DNA from: Polaribacter sp. HaHaR_3_91
GTDB lineage: Bacteria; Bacteroidota; Bacteroidia; Flavobacteriales; Flavobacteriaceae
Assembly: GCF_019278525.1 (NCBI RefSeq)
Contig: NZ_CP058986.1
Coordinates: 3,115,001-3,179,000 of the forward strand
Direction of reading: 5' to 3'
Length of the DNA stretch: 64,000 nucleotides
Shown here: positions 28,190 to 37,392 of the stretch, piece by piece
Layout of the letters: every line of letters starts with the position of its first letter
How positions within the stretch are numbered: the stretch's first letter is position 1
Program-made: the position numbers and the translations under genes
Notes under the pieces: generated by a model
The model's database searches: none
Told to the model about the DNA's origin: nothing
Seen by the model: only the letters and a program-made list of their open reading frames with translations

Positions 28190-29689
28190 TTATAATGAAA
28201 ACCATTTCTTTACCAACTCTTTTTCTATAGGCAGAACATTCTTGTGTAAAAAATCATTTTTAAGAGTATCATACTTATAATCTTTAGACCATTCTTCAAT
28301 GTTTTCTGACAGTTCTTTTAAAGAATTACAAATAAAGCTTAACTCTTCTGATGTAATTGTTGGATGAATTGACAAGCGAATCCAACCCGGTTTATCCGTA
28401 CTGCAGCCAAGTAAAATTTCATCTTTAATTCTATTAGATGTTGCTTGATCTACATTTAATAAAAAATGTCCGTAAGTTCCTGCACAAGAACAACCTCCTC
28501 TAGTTTGAATTCCGAATCTATCATTTAAAATTTTTACAACCATATTAAAGTGATGTTTTTCAAAATAAAAAGAAAAAATACTTAATCGGTCTTTATGGTT
28601 TGGTGCTAATATTTTTACTCCCGAAAGACTTTCTAAAGTTTCAAATACTACGGCATTAATTTCATCCTCCCTTTTCTTAATATTTACAACGCCCATTTGG
28701 TCTTTCAGCTGAATAGAAAGTGCAATTTTTATGGCCTGCATAAAACCTGGTGTTCCACCATCTTCTCTTGTTTCTACATCTACAAAATAATCATGTTGTC
28801 CCCATGGGTTTGTATAACTTACCGTACCTCCACCCGGGTTATCTGGCACCACATTTTTATACAATTTCTTATTAAAAACCAAAACTCCAGAAGTTCCTGG
28901 GCCTCCTAAAAACTTATGAGGAGAAAAGAAGATGGCATCTAACTGTTCGTCTTCATTTTCTGGGTGCATATTTATATCTACATAAGGAGCACAACAAGCA
29001 AAATCTACAAAACAGAGTCCATTGTATTTATGTATTAGTTTTGCAACTTCATGATACGCCGTTTTAATTCCTGTAACATTAGAACAGGCAGTTATAGAAG
29101 CAATCTTTATTTTTCTATGTTCGTATTTCTTAATACATTCTTCAAATTTCTTTACACATAACAAACCTTCATCATTACAAGGTACTACCTCAACATCTGC
29201 AATTGTTTCTATCCAAGAAGTATGGTTAGAATGATGCTCCATGTGAGATACAAAAACAATAGGTCTAATTTCATCTGGAATATGAGTATGCTCTTTTAAA
29301 TTTTCTGAAACTTTTAATCCTAAAATTCTTTGAAATTTGTTAACAACACCCGTCATTCCTGTACCAGAAGTAATTAAAACATCATTATCATTTGCATTAA
29401 CATGACGTTTAATAATGCTTCTAGCTTCATGATATGCTAAGGTCATAGCTGCACCAGAAGTTGATGTTTCTGTATGTGTATTTGCTATAAAAGGACCAAA
29501 CTCATTTATTAACTTTTCTTCAATTGGACGGTATAATCTTCCGCTTGCGGTCCAATCTGTATAAATTAATTTTTGTTCTCCATAAGGAGATTGAAAAGTC
29601 TGATTAATACCAACAATATTTACTTTAAACTGATTGAAATAATTTTCTAAATCAGATTTTACTATGTTGTTTTTATTTACTGAAATCAT
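28190..29689 (-). CDS. class V aminotransferase-fold PLP enzyme (cysteine desulfurase-like)
   Basis: The 499-residue protein has the fold-type I PLP enzyme layout of the class V group. The substrate and cofactor region is TDWTASGRLYRPIEEKL and FIANTHTETSTSG; the PLP lysine is in FFSPHKFLGG, with VDFACCAPY before it. A cysteine-rich loop RGGCSCAGTYG lies where NifS/SufS-type desulfurases carry their catalytic cysteine. The activity (desulfurase, selenocysteine lyase or an unrelated reaction) cannot be fixed from sequence. It starts 9 bp after the second dsbD gene, so the two are almost certainly co-transcribed; that pairing hints at thiol or sulfur chemistry, by inference. Confidence 0.85.
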   Translation of the reverse strand: MISVNKNNIVKSDLENYFNQFKVNIVGINQTFQSPYGEQKLIYTDWTASGRLYRPIEEKLINEFGPFIANTHTETSTSGAAMTLAYHEARSIIKRHVNANDNDVLITSGTGMTGVVNKFQRILGLKVSENLKEHTHIPDEIRPIVFVSHMEHHSNHTSWIETIADVEVVPCNDEGLLCVKKFEECIKKYEHRKIKIASITACSNVTGIKTAYHEVAKLIHKYNGLCFVDFACCAPYVDINMHPENEDEQLDAIFFSPHKFLGGPGTSGVLVFNKKLYKNVVPDNPGGGTVSYTNPWGQHDYFVDVETREDGGTPGFMQAIKIALSIQLKDQMGVVNIKKREDEINAVVFETLESLSGVKILAPNHKDRLSIFSFYFEKHHFNMVVKILNDRFGIQTRGGCSCAGTYGHFLLNVDQATSNRIKDEILLGCSTDKPGWIRLSIHPTITSEELSFICNSLKELSENIEEWSKDYKYDTLKNDFLHKNVLPIEKELVKKWFSL

Positions 29690-29697
29690 AATTAAAA

Positions 29698-31677
29698 TTA
29701 TTTAAATTTTTTAATACCTTCTTTCATCCAATTATAATAATCATCACTATTAGGCGTATATCCTACTGGCGCATTTAAATCTTCTTCATCATGATTCATT
29801 AAAACATAAAAAGGTTGCGTATTGGTCTTATATTTAATGGTTTGCATTTCACTCCATTTCTGGCCAATATACTTTAGTTTTTTACCAGGTCTTAATTTAC
29901 TTTCTACCACTTCATCATCCTCTAACTTTCTTTTATCATCAACATATAAAGAAATTAAAATTACGTCATTTTTAAGCATTTTTAAAATATTTGGTTGCAC
30001 CCAAACATTTTGCTCCATTTTTCTACAGTTTACACAAGCATGACCTGTAAAATCCATCATTACTGGCTTCCCTACCTTTTTAGCATAAGCCAAACCTTTA
30101 TCATAGTCGTTAAATGATAAAATATTATGTGGGGGCATTAAATGTGCTCCATCAGGAATTTCTATTTGAGAAGCATCTCCAGAACCTAGTTTCATATATC
30201 CTACACCGTAAGGAGATTCGCTATAATGCTGTGGTGGAGGAAAAGCACTTATTAAATTTAAAGGTGCTCCCCATAAACCTGGTAACATATACAATGTAAA
30301 AGTTAATGAAAATAATCCCAAACCTAATCTACCTACAGAAATATGTTTTATCGGAGAATCATGTGGTAATTGTATTTTTCCGAAAAGATATAAAGTTAAC
30401 CCTCCAAAAACTGCAATCCAAATAGCTATAAATACTTCTCTTTCTAACCAATGTAACTGAAGAACTAAATCTGCATTCGATAAGAATTTGAAAGCCAACG
30501 CAAGTTCTAAGAATCCTAAAACTACTTTTACAGTGTTTAACCAACCTCCCGATTTTGGCAAAGAATTTAACCAACCAGGAAACGCAGCAAATAATGCAAA
30601 TGGTAAAGCAATTGCTAAAGAAAAACCTAACATGCCCACTATTGGACCTATTTGACTTCCACCAGCTGCAGCCTCTACTAATAAAGTACCAACAATAGGG
30701 CCTGTACAAGAAAAGGACACAATAGCCAATGCCAAAGCCATAAAAAAGATACCTATTAAACCACCTCTATCTGCTTGAGAATCTACTTTATTTGCCCAAG
30801 AATTTGGTAACATAATTTCGAAAGCTCCTAAAAAGGAAGCTGCAAAAACCAATAATAGAATAAAGAAGATAACATTAAACCACACATTGGTAGAAAGTGC
30901 ATTTAATGCATCTGCTCCAAATAGTAGACTAACCAAAACTCCTAATAAAACGTAAATTACAATAATTGAAAGTCCGTAAATAATGGCATTTTTAATTCCT
31001 GCAGCCTTTGTTTTACTTTGTTTTGTAAAAAAGCTCACCGTCATAGGTATCATTGGGAACACACAAGGTGTTAACAATGCTGCAAAACCAGATATAAAGG
31101 CAATTAAAAAGATTGAAATTAAACCTCTTTGATTATTGTCTTCACTTGGTGTATTAGCTGTTGTGCTTTTTAAAACACTTTCTTTTTCTGATGTTACACT
31201 TGCAACTGAAATTTCTTTTGTAGCAGCTGTATTATTAAAATTAAATTCTAAATCTATATAGGTAGGCGGAAGACACTTACTATCATCACAAACCATAAAC
31301 TCTACTTCTCCTATTATTGCAGTAAGTTCTGTACTTGTAATTTTTATTTTTTGTTTAAAAGTTGCACTGTCTTCAAAAAACTTAATGACCATATTAAAAA
31401 CAGGGTCATCTATCGTATGTCCCTCTTCTTCTTCAACATTACCTATTAAAGAATAACCTTCATTTTCTTCGAAACTAAATGAGGTGGGTATTGGTCCATC
31501 TTCTGGTACATTTTGAGAGTATAAATGCCAACCTCTATCTATACTTGCCTTTGCTACAAGATTGTATTCTGTTTCTGATACTTTTTCTACAGAAGCAGTC
31601 CATTTTACAGGTTCAAAAACCTGAGCGTGGGATGCAAACCCAAGTGTTAATAATAAAATTAAAATTATATTCTTCAT
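29698..31677 (-). CDS. dsbD: thiol:disulfide interchange protein DsbD, copy 2
   Basis: The 659-residue protein is a close paralogue of the one at 4142-6094. It has a signal peptide ending SHAQ, an N-terminal domain with the cysteine pair CDDSKC, a Ser/Thr-rich linker (about 150-185) that copy 1 lacks, a membrane domain with [11 protein letters not shown] and [11 protein letters not shown], and a C-terminal thioredoxin-like domain with CVNC (C548/C551). All electron-relay cysteines are kept. It leads a two-gene unit with the class V aminotransferase. With the linker and a chromosomal setting apart from the SusCD locus, it may be the housekeeping copy (inference). Confidence 0.93.
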   Translation of the reverse strand: MKNIILILLLTLGFASHAQVFEPVKWTASVEKVSETEYNLVAKASIDRGWHLYSQNVPEDGPIPTSFSFEENEGYSLIGNVEEEEGHTIDDPVFNMVIKFFEDSATFKQKIKITSTELTAIIGEVEFMVCDDSKCLPPTYIDLEFNFNNTAATKEISVASVTSEKESVLKSTTANTPSEDNNQRGLISIFLIAFISGFAALLTPCVFPMIPMTVSFFTKQSKTKAAGIKNAIIYGLSIIVIYVLLGVLVSLLFGADALNALSTNVWFNVIFFILLLVFAASFLGAFEIMLPNSWANKVDSQADRGGLIGIFFMALALAIVSFSCTGPIVGTLLVEAAAGGSQIGPIVGMLGFSLAIALPFALFAAFPGWLNSLPKSGGWLNTVKVVLGFLELALAFKFLSNADLVLQLHWLEREVFIAIWIAVFGGLTLYLFGKIQLPHDSPIKHISVGRLGLGLFSLTFTLYMLPGLWGAPLNLISAFPPPQHYSESPYGVGYMKLGSGDASQIEIPDGAHLMPPHNILSFNDYDKGLAYAKKVGKPVMMDFTGHACVNCRKMEQNVWVQPNILKMLKNDVILISLYVDDKRKLEDDEVVESKLRPGKKLKYIGQKWSEMQTIKYKTNTQPFYVLMNHDEEDLNAPVGYTPNSDDYYNWMKEGIKKFK

Positions 31678-32300
31678 CTATTTCTATTTGGTATCAGTTG
31701 TATTTTTAAAACTTTTAAGTTAAAGGAGAATAATAATGCCTAACTAATTACGTTTATATAAATAGTAAGCACCTTTTTTTTAAAGCACCAATATTAATAT
31801 TTCTAAGCATGTCTACAAAGTATTATAGGTTAATTATATTATAATTTTCCTTGTAAAACACTTCTAATAAATCTATATAAAAAGATTTAAACTCGTCTGC
31901 TGCTTATATTCTTTTTAATAATTTGACTTCCTTTTTTTTCAAACCTTTTAAAGTGAATTCACGTTGTACTATTTTTCTAATATTCTTTTAGTTAAACAGC
32001 TACTAAGATATCAACTTTATCTGAATTAGAATTAAATTGTATGCAAATCTTAGCTTAATAATACCACACATATACTTAGCAAAATTAAGAATAACACCGT
32101 GTTAAACTAAAAATATATGTATCATCGTAATCAACTTCTCTCTTCAATATTAAACTTATACTAACATAAACACCTTTAAGATACTAATCTCTTTTATGCT
32201 TAATTCATTTATATACGTTAAAAAAGTGTTCTTTTTTCAAAATTTTATAAATGCAAAAAGCATTGATACAATTAAACTATCTTTGCATAAAAAATAATCA
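31678..32300. other. divergent intergenic region, no intact gene
   Basis: About 620 bp between dsbD copy 2 and the DEAD-box helicase. No convincing gene. On the minus strand around 31850-31990 a frame with one stop reads VQREFTLKGLKKKEVKLLKR and later EFKSFYIDLLEVFY; it could be a gene remnant but I do not recognise it. The right end carries the helicase promoter. Confidence 0.45.
32278..32285 (+). promoter_or_regulatory. -7 box of the DEAD-box helicase
   Basis: TATCTTTG is an exact TAnnTTTG match ending 15 bases before the helicase ATG, implying a very short 5' leader. No TTG lies at the ideal -33 distance. Confidence 0.55.
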
Positions 32301-33539
32301 ATGCAGTTTTCTGAATTACCTTTACATAAATCCATCTTAAAAGCAGTTGCTGAAGAGCGATTTCATAGACCAACCCAAGTACAAGAAAAAGCAATCCCTT
32401 TAGTTTTAGCTAAAAAAAACGTAATTGTTTCTGCACAAACAGGTACCGGAAAAACTGCTGCTTTTGCACTGCCTATTATTCAACTTTTATTAGATAAAAA
32501 AGTAGAAGATGAAAAAGCTAAAAAGAAGATAAAATCATTAATTATAACACCAACCCGTGAGTTAGCAATACAAATTTTAGAAAATTTTGTAAGCTACAGC
32601 AAATACACCGATTTAAAAACTACTGCTGTTTTTGGAGGTGTATCTTTAGAACCTCAAAAAGAAATATTAGGCGAAGGTGTAGATGTTTTGGTTGCAACTC
32701 CTGGTAGATTAATTGATTTACAATTACAAGGAAACATCGATTTAAGTGCTATTGAAATTTTTGTTTTAGATGAAGCAGATTTAATGTTAGACATGGGCTT
32801 TATTGCCGATGTTAAAAAAATAGAAGCATTATGTCCTAAGCAAAAACAAACATTACTTTTTTCTGCAACAATTCCAGAAAAAATAGATGAATTGGCTAAA
32901 AGGATTTTAAAAAGCCCTATTAAGATTGAAATAAACCCAGAAGAAACTACCGCAAAAAATATCGGTCAGTTATTGTATTATCTTCCAAAGAAAAACAAAA
33001 CCGATTTGTGCTTGCATTTGTTAAGAAACACCATAAACGGGAAAATAATTATTTTTAGACGTACCAAATTTGGTGTAGACAAATTAGAAGAATCGTTACT
33101 TAAAAACGGCTACAAAGTTACAAGTATTCATGGTGATAAAACCCAAGCAATACGTAACAAAGCAATTGAAGATTTTAAAGACAAAAAAGCAAATATTTTA
33201 ATTGCGACAGATGTTGCTGCACGTGGAATTGACATTACAAATGTAGATGCCATTATTAATTTTGATATTCCTAACATACCAGAAACATATATTCATAGAA
33301 TTGGTAGAACTGGTAGAGCTGGTAAATCTGGAATTGCTTTTTCTTTCTGTTCTCCAGATGAAAATGCTTATATTAAATTAATTGAAACGTTAATAGAAAA
33401 GCCAATTAAAGTAATCGCAGAACATCCTTACCCTATTGCGCCACCAAAACATAGAAAAAAACAACCTAATACGGTTAGTAAACATAATAAAGGAAGAAAG
33501 TCTGAAGCTTCTAAGAAAAATAAAAAACGCTGGTATTAA
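32301..33539 (+). CDS. DEAD-box RNA helicase, RhlE-like
   Basis: The 412-residue ATP-dependent RNA helicase has all core motifs: Q-motif region (RPTQVQEKAIP), motif I AQTGTGKTAA, Ia PTRELA, II DEAD, III SAT, and the C-terminal RecA domain ending with HRIGRTGRAGKSG (motif VI). A basic tail follows (KHRKKQPN, KNKKRWY), as usual for RNA binding in RhlE-like proteins. Likely roles are ribosome assembly or RNA turnover, especially in the cold. It is a single-gene unit between a consensus -7 box and a strong terminator. Confidence 0.93.
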   Translation: MQFSELPLHKSILKAVAEERFHRPTQVQEKAIPLVLAKKNVIVSAQTGTGKTAAFALPIIQLLLDKKVEDEKAKKKIKSLIITPTRELAIQILENFVSYSKYTDLKTTAVFGGVSLEPQKEILGEGVDVLVATPGRLIDLQLQGNIDLSAIEIFVLDEADLMLDMGFIADVKKIEALCPKQKQTLLFSATIPEKIDELAKRILKSPIKIEINPEETTAKNIGQLLYYLPKKNKTDLCLHLLRNTINGKIIIFRRTKFGVDKLEESLLKNGYKVTSIHGDKTQAIRNKAIEDFKDKKANILIATDVAARGIDITNVDAIINFDIPNIPETYIHRIGRTGRAGKSGIAFSFCSPDENAYIKLIETLIEKPIKVIAEHPYPIAPPKHRKKQPNTVSKHNKGRKSEASKKNKKRWY

Positions 33540-33570
33540 ACTTAGCTAACTTTTTAAAATTACAGCATAA

Positions 33571-33598
33571 AAAACCCCAAGTGAAAACTTGGGGTTTT
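33571..33598. terminator. strong bidirectional terminator
   Basis: AAAACCCCAAGT (33571-33582) pairs perfectly with ACTTGGGGTTTT (33587-33598) around a GAAA tetraloop, between the convergent helicase and redoxin genes. Confidence 0.9.
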
Positions 33599-33644
33599 TA
33601 TTAAATAGAGGAAAAAGTTCAATTAATCATCTAAATCATTTCTC

Positions 33645-34250
33645 TTATAATACTTTTATTGAGCAACCAATTGCTCTAGTGTTTGTTTTTATAGGCTTTT
33701 TTCCAGATAATAAAGCATCTACAACATTTTCTACATATTTCTCAGACACTGCATCTGCATCTCTAGAATTATTATCTACTGCACCAATATATTCTACTTT
33801 CATACCTGGCTTGCTTACCACAAATACATGAGGTGTTTTAGTTGCTCCAAATTTTGGATATACTTTTTGTCCTTCATCTAATAAATAAGGAAACGAAAAA
33901 CCCTTCTCTTCTGCCCTAACCTTCATATCTTCTAAACTATCTCCTTTAGATGCTTTTGGATCATTCGGATTAATAGCAATTACAGGGTAACCTAATTTCT
34001 TATATTTCAAATCTAAAGCAATTATTCTATCTTCATTAGCCACAGAATACGGACACGTATTACACGTAAAAATGATTACAAATCCTTTTGCATTAGAATA
34101 ATCTGATAGAGAAACCAACTTATCATCAATATTTATTAATTTAAAATCTTCTATAGTGTCACCTACTTGGTAACCATCTGCTGTTTTTATCGTAAAGGCA
34201 CTTGCCACAAGAACTACAAATACTAGTAAAATTGATTTTGTAAATTTCAT
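33645..34250 (-). CDS. exported thioredoxin-like redoxin
   Basis: The 201-residue protein has a signal peptide (FVVLVASAFTIKTA) and an AhpC/TSA-like redoxin fold with the motif FTCNTCPYS (C63/C66), a CxxC followed by Pro. The cis-proline region is TKTPHVFVV. Proteins of this group act outside the cytoplasm as thiol reductants or peroxidases; the exact role is not clear. It lies 17 bp downstream of a TlpA-like lipoprotein gene, forming a two-gene redox operon that could use either DsbD protein as electron source. Confidence 0.88.
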   Translation of the reverse strand: MKFTKSILLVFVVLVASAFTIKTADGYQVGDTIEDFKLINIDDKLVSLSDYSNAKGFVIIFTCNTCPYSVANEDRIIALDLKYKKLGYPVIAINPNDPKASKGDSLEDMKVRAEEKGFSFPYLLDEGQKVYPKFGATKTPHVFVVSKPGMKVEYIGAVDNNSRDADAVSEKYVENVVDALLSGKKPIKTNTRAIGCSIKVL

Positions 34251-34267
34251 ATCTTTACTTTGTTTGT

Positions 34268-34774
34268 TTATAAAATAGTTTTTAACTCTGTTTCTAGTTC
34301 TTCATAATCGAAAGATTGCTCATAAAACGTTCTTCCGTTTGCATTGTAAATTAATGTAGCTGGTATGGCTCCAGACCAAGTAGAGTCTATCGCTTTTATC
34401 CAAACATCTTCATTTATATCATTTAATAAAACAACTTTAGACTGTAAATTATGTTTATTGATAAATGGAATCAATCTTTTATCTACCTGCTTCGGAAAGT
34501 CTAAACTCACCAAAATAACTTCTACATTTTTAGCTGCGTATTCTTTGTTTAATTTTTCAAATGCCGGTAATTCTTTTACACAAGGAGCACACCAAGTTGC
34601 CCAAAAATTAACAACGTATGTTTTACCATCATTTTTTTCTAACAAAGGTTTCAATTCATTGTATGTATAAGACTTTACTGAGCTTACTTTTTGTGATACT
34701 TCTTTTACTTCTCCTTTTTTACAGGAAAATAAAAGGGACAAAAATAGCAAAGAATAAAAACCGTTTTTAAACAT
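34268..34774 (-). CDS. TlpA-like thioredoxin lipoprotein
   Basis: The 168-residue protein has a lipobox LFSC (C18) and one thioredoxin domain with NFWATWCAPC (C62/C65) and a cis-proline at GAIPATLIY. It is a membrane-anchored extracytoplasmic disulfide reductase in the TlpA/ResA group. It precedes the redoxin gene by 17 bp and follows a terminator, so it starts the two-gene unit. Not closely similar to the larger TlpA-like protein of the SusCD locus, which has an extra N-terminal half. Confidence 0.9.
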   Translation of the reverse strand: MFKNGFYSLLFLSLLFSCKKGEVKEVSQKVSSVKSYTYNELKPLLEKNDGKTYVVNFWATWCAPCVKELPAFEKLNKEYAAKNVEVILVSLDFPKQVDKRLIPFINKHNLQSKVVLLNDINEDVWIKAIDSTWSGAIPATLIYNANGRTFYEQSFDYEELETELKTIL

Positions 34775-34834
34775 TTTATAAAATTACAAAGAAGATATAT
34801 CACTAAAAAACAATTAACTAATCCTTAACAAAAA

Positions 34835-34862
34835 AGCCTCATAAAACTAAGTTTATGAGGCT
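34835..34862 (-). terminator. terminator after the S1/P1 nuclease gene
   Basis: AGCCTCATAAA (34835-34845) pairs with TTTATGAGGCT (34852-34862) around a 6-nt loop, followed by a T-run in the minus direction. Confidence 0.85.
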
Positions 34863-34884
34863 CTATTACTAATCTATTTTTCTG

Positions 34885-35664
34885 TTAGAAAATTTCGTTT
34901 AAAATTTTAGCCAAACGAATTCCTCCTTTTTGCAATTGAGTTCTTACAGTTCCTAAATGATCATAAGAATACCTGTATTTTAAATTCTCGCCAACCTTTA
35001 CAGATTTATAAACCTCCTTTGTAACCTCATGAACTTCATCTACCCAATCTACAACAGTTCCTTTTTCAATAGCTTTAATTTCTGCTTTTGACAAATCTTT
35101 TGCATTTTCAGCCAATTCTATATAACTCATGTTGTATTCTTCTATTATTTTAGAATCCCAAACCGAGTGTAAATTTGTACCCTTACCAAACCATTGAAGC
35201 TGTATAGTATTCCCTCCTTTGTCTTCTCTTTGACCAACATGCATTGGTTGGTGTAAATCTCCTACTAAATGAACCAACATTTTTAAATAGAAAACTTTAT
35301 CTTCCTCAGAACTATTTTCATCCTTTAAAACCTCTATACATTTATAGATACCAGTAACCATATCTCCTGCCGGATTTTTTTCTGCATCTGCATACTTTTC
35401 ATCTAATCCCATATTTACATAATGCCAAGAATAAAATTCATTGTATTTTTTCTCAGATTTTATTTCATCACCAAAGGTGGATACAAAAGCTAAACTTTGT
35501 CCTTTTAAGAGTTTATCAATTTTTCTTTTGGCTTTGTTTGATAAATGTTTCTCAGCAATTTTCCCTGTAGTTCTATGTCCTGTTGGTCCCCAAAAAACGG
35601 TTTCTTCTGCTGAAAAATTTGAGAATAAAAATATCGATAGTATAAAAAGTACTTTAATCTTCAT
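34885..35664 (-). CDS. S1/P1-family nuclease
   Basis: The 259-residue secreted zinc nuclease cuts single-stranded nucleic acids. After a signal peptide the mature N-terminus begins near FWGPTGHRTTGKIAEKHL, where the tryptophan and histidine ligate zinc. Other zinc ligands are in YSWHYVNM, HLVGDLHQPMHVG and LHSVWDSKII. All expected metal residues of the family are present. Probable role is nucleic acid scavenging for phosphate or nucleosides. It is divergent from the SPFH operon, with back-to-back promoters in a 122-bp gap. Confidence 0.93.
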   Translation of the reverse strand: MKIKVLFILSIFLFSNFSAEETVFWGPTGHRTTGKIAEKHLSNKAKRKIDKLLKGQSLAFVSTFGDEIKSEKKYNEFYSWHYVNMGLDEKYADAEKNPAGDMVTGIYKCIEVLKDENSSEEDKVFYLKMLVHLVGDLHQPMHVGQREDKGGNTIQLQWFGKGTNLHSVWDSKIIEEYNMSYIELAENAKDLSKAEIKAIEKGTVVDWVDEVHEVTKEVYKSVKVGENLKYRYSYDHLGTVRTQLQKGGIRLAKILNEIF

Positions 35665-35690
35665 TTTGTATTTTTAAAATTATGTTTCAA

Positions 35691-35751
35691 CAAATTTATA
35701 AAATTATTCTTCACCAAATTTGTAAATCTTAAAAATAATACTATATCTTTA
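35691..35751. promoter_or_regulatory. overlapping divergent promoters (nuclease and SPFH operon)
   Basis: For the nuclease (minus), TAAATTTG at 35698-35691 matches TAnnTTTG and a TTG sits 16 nt upstream (35717-35715). For SPFH (plus), TTG at 35720-35722 is followed after 21 nt by TATCTTTA at 35744-35751. The two -33 elements are almost adjacent, so the promoters may compete for RNA polymerase. Confidence 0.5.
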
Positions 35752-35786
35752 CGATATCATTTTAATATCATTATAAAACAACTCAT

Positions 35787-36647
35787 ATGAAAGCAGAAAA
35801 AATTATTAAACCAGCAAACGGTTATTTAATGTTATTAATCGTATTACTATTATTTATTGGCGGAATTGTATTGTGTGCAATGCAAGAAACAATTGTGTAT
35901 GCTCTTGTTAGTCTAATTGGCTTTATTGGTTTCTTCGGATTTATTTTAGTAAACCCAAATACTTCTAAAGTAATTTTACTATTTGGTAAATATGTAGGAA
36001 CTATTAAAGCGAATGGATTGTATTGGGCAAATCCTCTTTATAAGAAAAAAACAATTTCTTTAAGAGCTAGTAATTTCGATTCTGAACGTTTAAAAGTAAA
36101 TGACAAATTAGGGAATCCAGTAATGATTTCTACCATTTTGGTTTGGAGAGTTACAGATACGTATAAAGCTGCTTTTGATGTTGATAATTACGAAAACTTT
36201 GTACGAGTACAAACAGATGCTGCCGTTAGAAAATTAGCAAGTATGTATCCGTATGATAATTTTGCAGACGAAGGTCATGACGAAGACATTACCTTACGCT
36301 CTAGTGTTAACGAAGTTTCTGAAGCTTTAGAAAAAGAAATTGATGAACGTTTAACAATTGCAGGTATTGAAGTTTTAGAAGCAAGAATTGGGTATTTAGC
36401 CTATGCTAATGAAATTGCTTCTGCAATGTTAAAAAGACAACAAGCAACTGCTATTGTAGCTGCAAGACATAAAATTGTACAAGGTGCTGTGGAAATGGTA
36501 GAAATGGCTTTAAACGAATTAAGTAGAAAACAAATTGTGGAGCTAGATGATGAACGCAAAGCTGCAATGGTAAGTAATTTATTGGTTATTTTGTGTGGAG
36601 ATAAAGAAGCCTCTCCTGTTGTAAATGCAGGAACCTTGAGTCATTAA
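35787..36647 (+). CDS. SPFH (Band 7) domain membrane protein
   Basis: The 286-residue protein has two closely spaced N-terminal membrane segments (about residues 15-55), then an SPFH/Band 7 domain (about 60-220: ASNFDSERLKVNDKLGNPV, ISTILVWRVTDTYKAAFDV, NYENFVRVQTDAAVRKLA) and a helical C-terminal part. It resembles slipins and prohibitins, which assemble into membrane microdomain scaffolds. It leads a five-gene cluster ending in a ribbon-helix-helix protein. The cellular role is not known. Confidence 0.88.
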   Translation: MKAEKIIKPANGYLMLLIVLLLFIGGIVLCAMQETIVYALVSLIGFIGFFGFILVNPNTSKVILLFGKYVGTIKANGLYWANPLYKKKTISLRASNFDSERLKVNDKLGNPVMISTILVWRVTDTYKAAFDVDNYENFVRVQTDAAVRKLASMYPYDNFADEGHDEDITLRSSVNEVSEALEKEIDERLTIAGIEVLEARIGYLAYANEIASAMLKRQQATAIVAARHKIVQGAVEMVEMALNELSRKQIVELDDERKAAMVSNLLVILCGDKEASPVVNAGTLSH

Positions 36648-36730
36648 CACTGAATTAGGAGTTAGAAAGAATAAAATTTCGAAAATAAAAAACCTTAATT
36701 TTTTAAAACTTTGTAACTAAATAAAAAAAC

Positions 36731-36889
36731 ATGAAAGAATATAAAATAGTAGAGCTAAAACTAGGTCTTAGAAATCGAGTTCAAAATTTTGAAGATTTAT
36801 TAAATCAATATGCTAGAGAAGGTTGGACTTATAAAGAAATACCTCAAGGCTGGAACTCTGTAATCTTTGAACGAGACAAAAACAGATAA
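36731..36889 (+). CDS. small DUF4177-like protein
   Basis: A 52-residue ORF, MKEYKIVELKLGLRNRVQ onward, ending VIFERDKNR. The pattern YKIVELK, then LLNQYAREGWTYKEI and a final beta strand, is typical of DUF4177 proteins. It starts 83 bp after the SPFH gene and its stop codon is one base from the next start, so it is real and co-transcribed. Function unknown. Confidence 0.75.
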   Translation: MKEYKIVELKLGLRNRVQNFEDLLNQYAREGWTYKEIPQGWNSVIFERDKNR

Positions 36890-36890
36890 A

Positions 36891-37391
36891 ATGAAAATTT
36901 TTAAAGAAGAGCAAAACTTTAGACAAACTTGGTTAATTTTAGTATTAATTATAGCTTCCATTGTACCTATTACAATGATGATAAAAAAATACTTAAAAAC
37001 AGATACAACGTTATCTACACAAGAGTTTTTAATTACAATTGGAGTTATTGTATTATCAATTTCATTAATTTTCTTCTTTAAATTAACAACAAGAATTGAT
37101 GAAAAAGGAATCCATTACCAGTTTTTTCCTTTGCATTTTAAGGTAAAAACAATTCCTTGGAGTACAATTTCTAAAGCATATGTTAGAACGTATTATCCTA
37201 TAAGTGAATTTGGTGGTTGGGGATTAAGAGGTGGCTTCTTTTTTAATAAAGGAAAAGAAAAAGCCGTAAATGTTTCTGGTGATATTGGCATTCAACTTAT
37301 ATTTAAGAATGGTAAAAAATTATTAATTGGTACTCAAAAAAAAGAAGAAGCTAAAAGAGTTTTAGAAACTTATAATTTAAAAATAAATTAA
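36891..37391 (+). CDS. membrane protein with PH-like domain
   Basis: The preferred start is the ATG at 36891 (MKIFKEEQNF), one base after the previous stop codon, giving 166 residues; an upstream ATG at 36867 would overlap the DUF4177 gene. Two membrane segments (WLILVLIIASIVPITMMI and FLITIGVIVLSISLIFFF) precede a beta-rich domain (TRIDEKGIHYQFFPL, IQLIFKNGKKLLIGTQ) with the look of bacterial PH-like domains. No known function. The tight spacing places it in the SPFH operon. Confidence 0.78.
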   Translation: MKIFKEEQNFRQTWLILVLIIASIVPITMMIKKYLKTDTTLSTQEFLITIGVIVLSISLIFFFKLTTRIDEKGIHYQFFPLHFKVKTIPWSTISKAYVRTYYPISEFGGWGLRGGFFFNKGKEKAVNVSGDIGIQLIFKNGKKLLIGTQKKEEAKRVLETYNLKIN

Positions 37392-37392
37392 T

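Noticed and set aside
31850..31990. Possible gene remnant on the minus strand (VQREFTLKGLKKKEVKLLKR)
   Set aside because: The frame has a stop, no start, and no family I recognise; the lysine-rich composition is also what AT-rich noncoding DNA tends to give.
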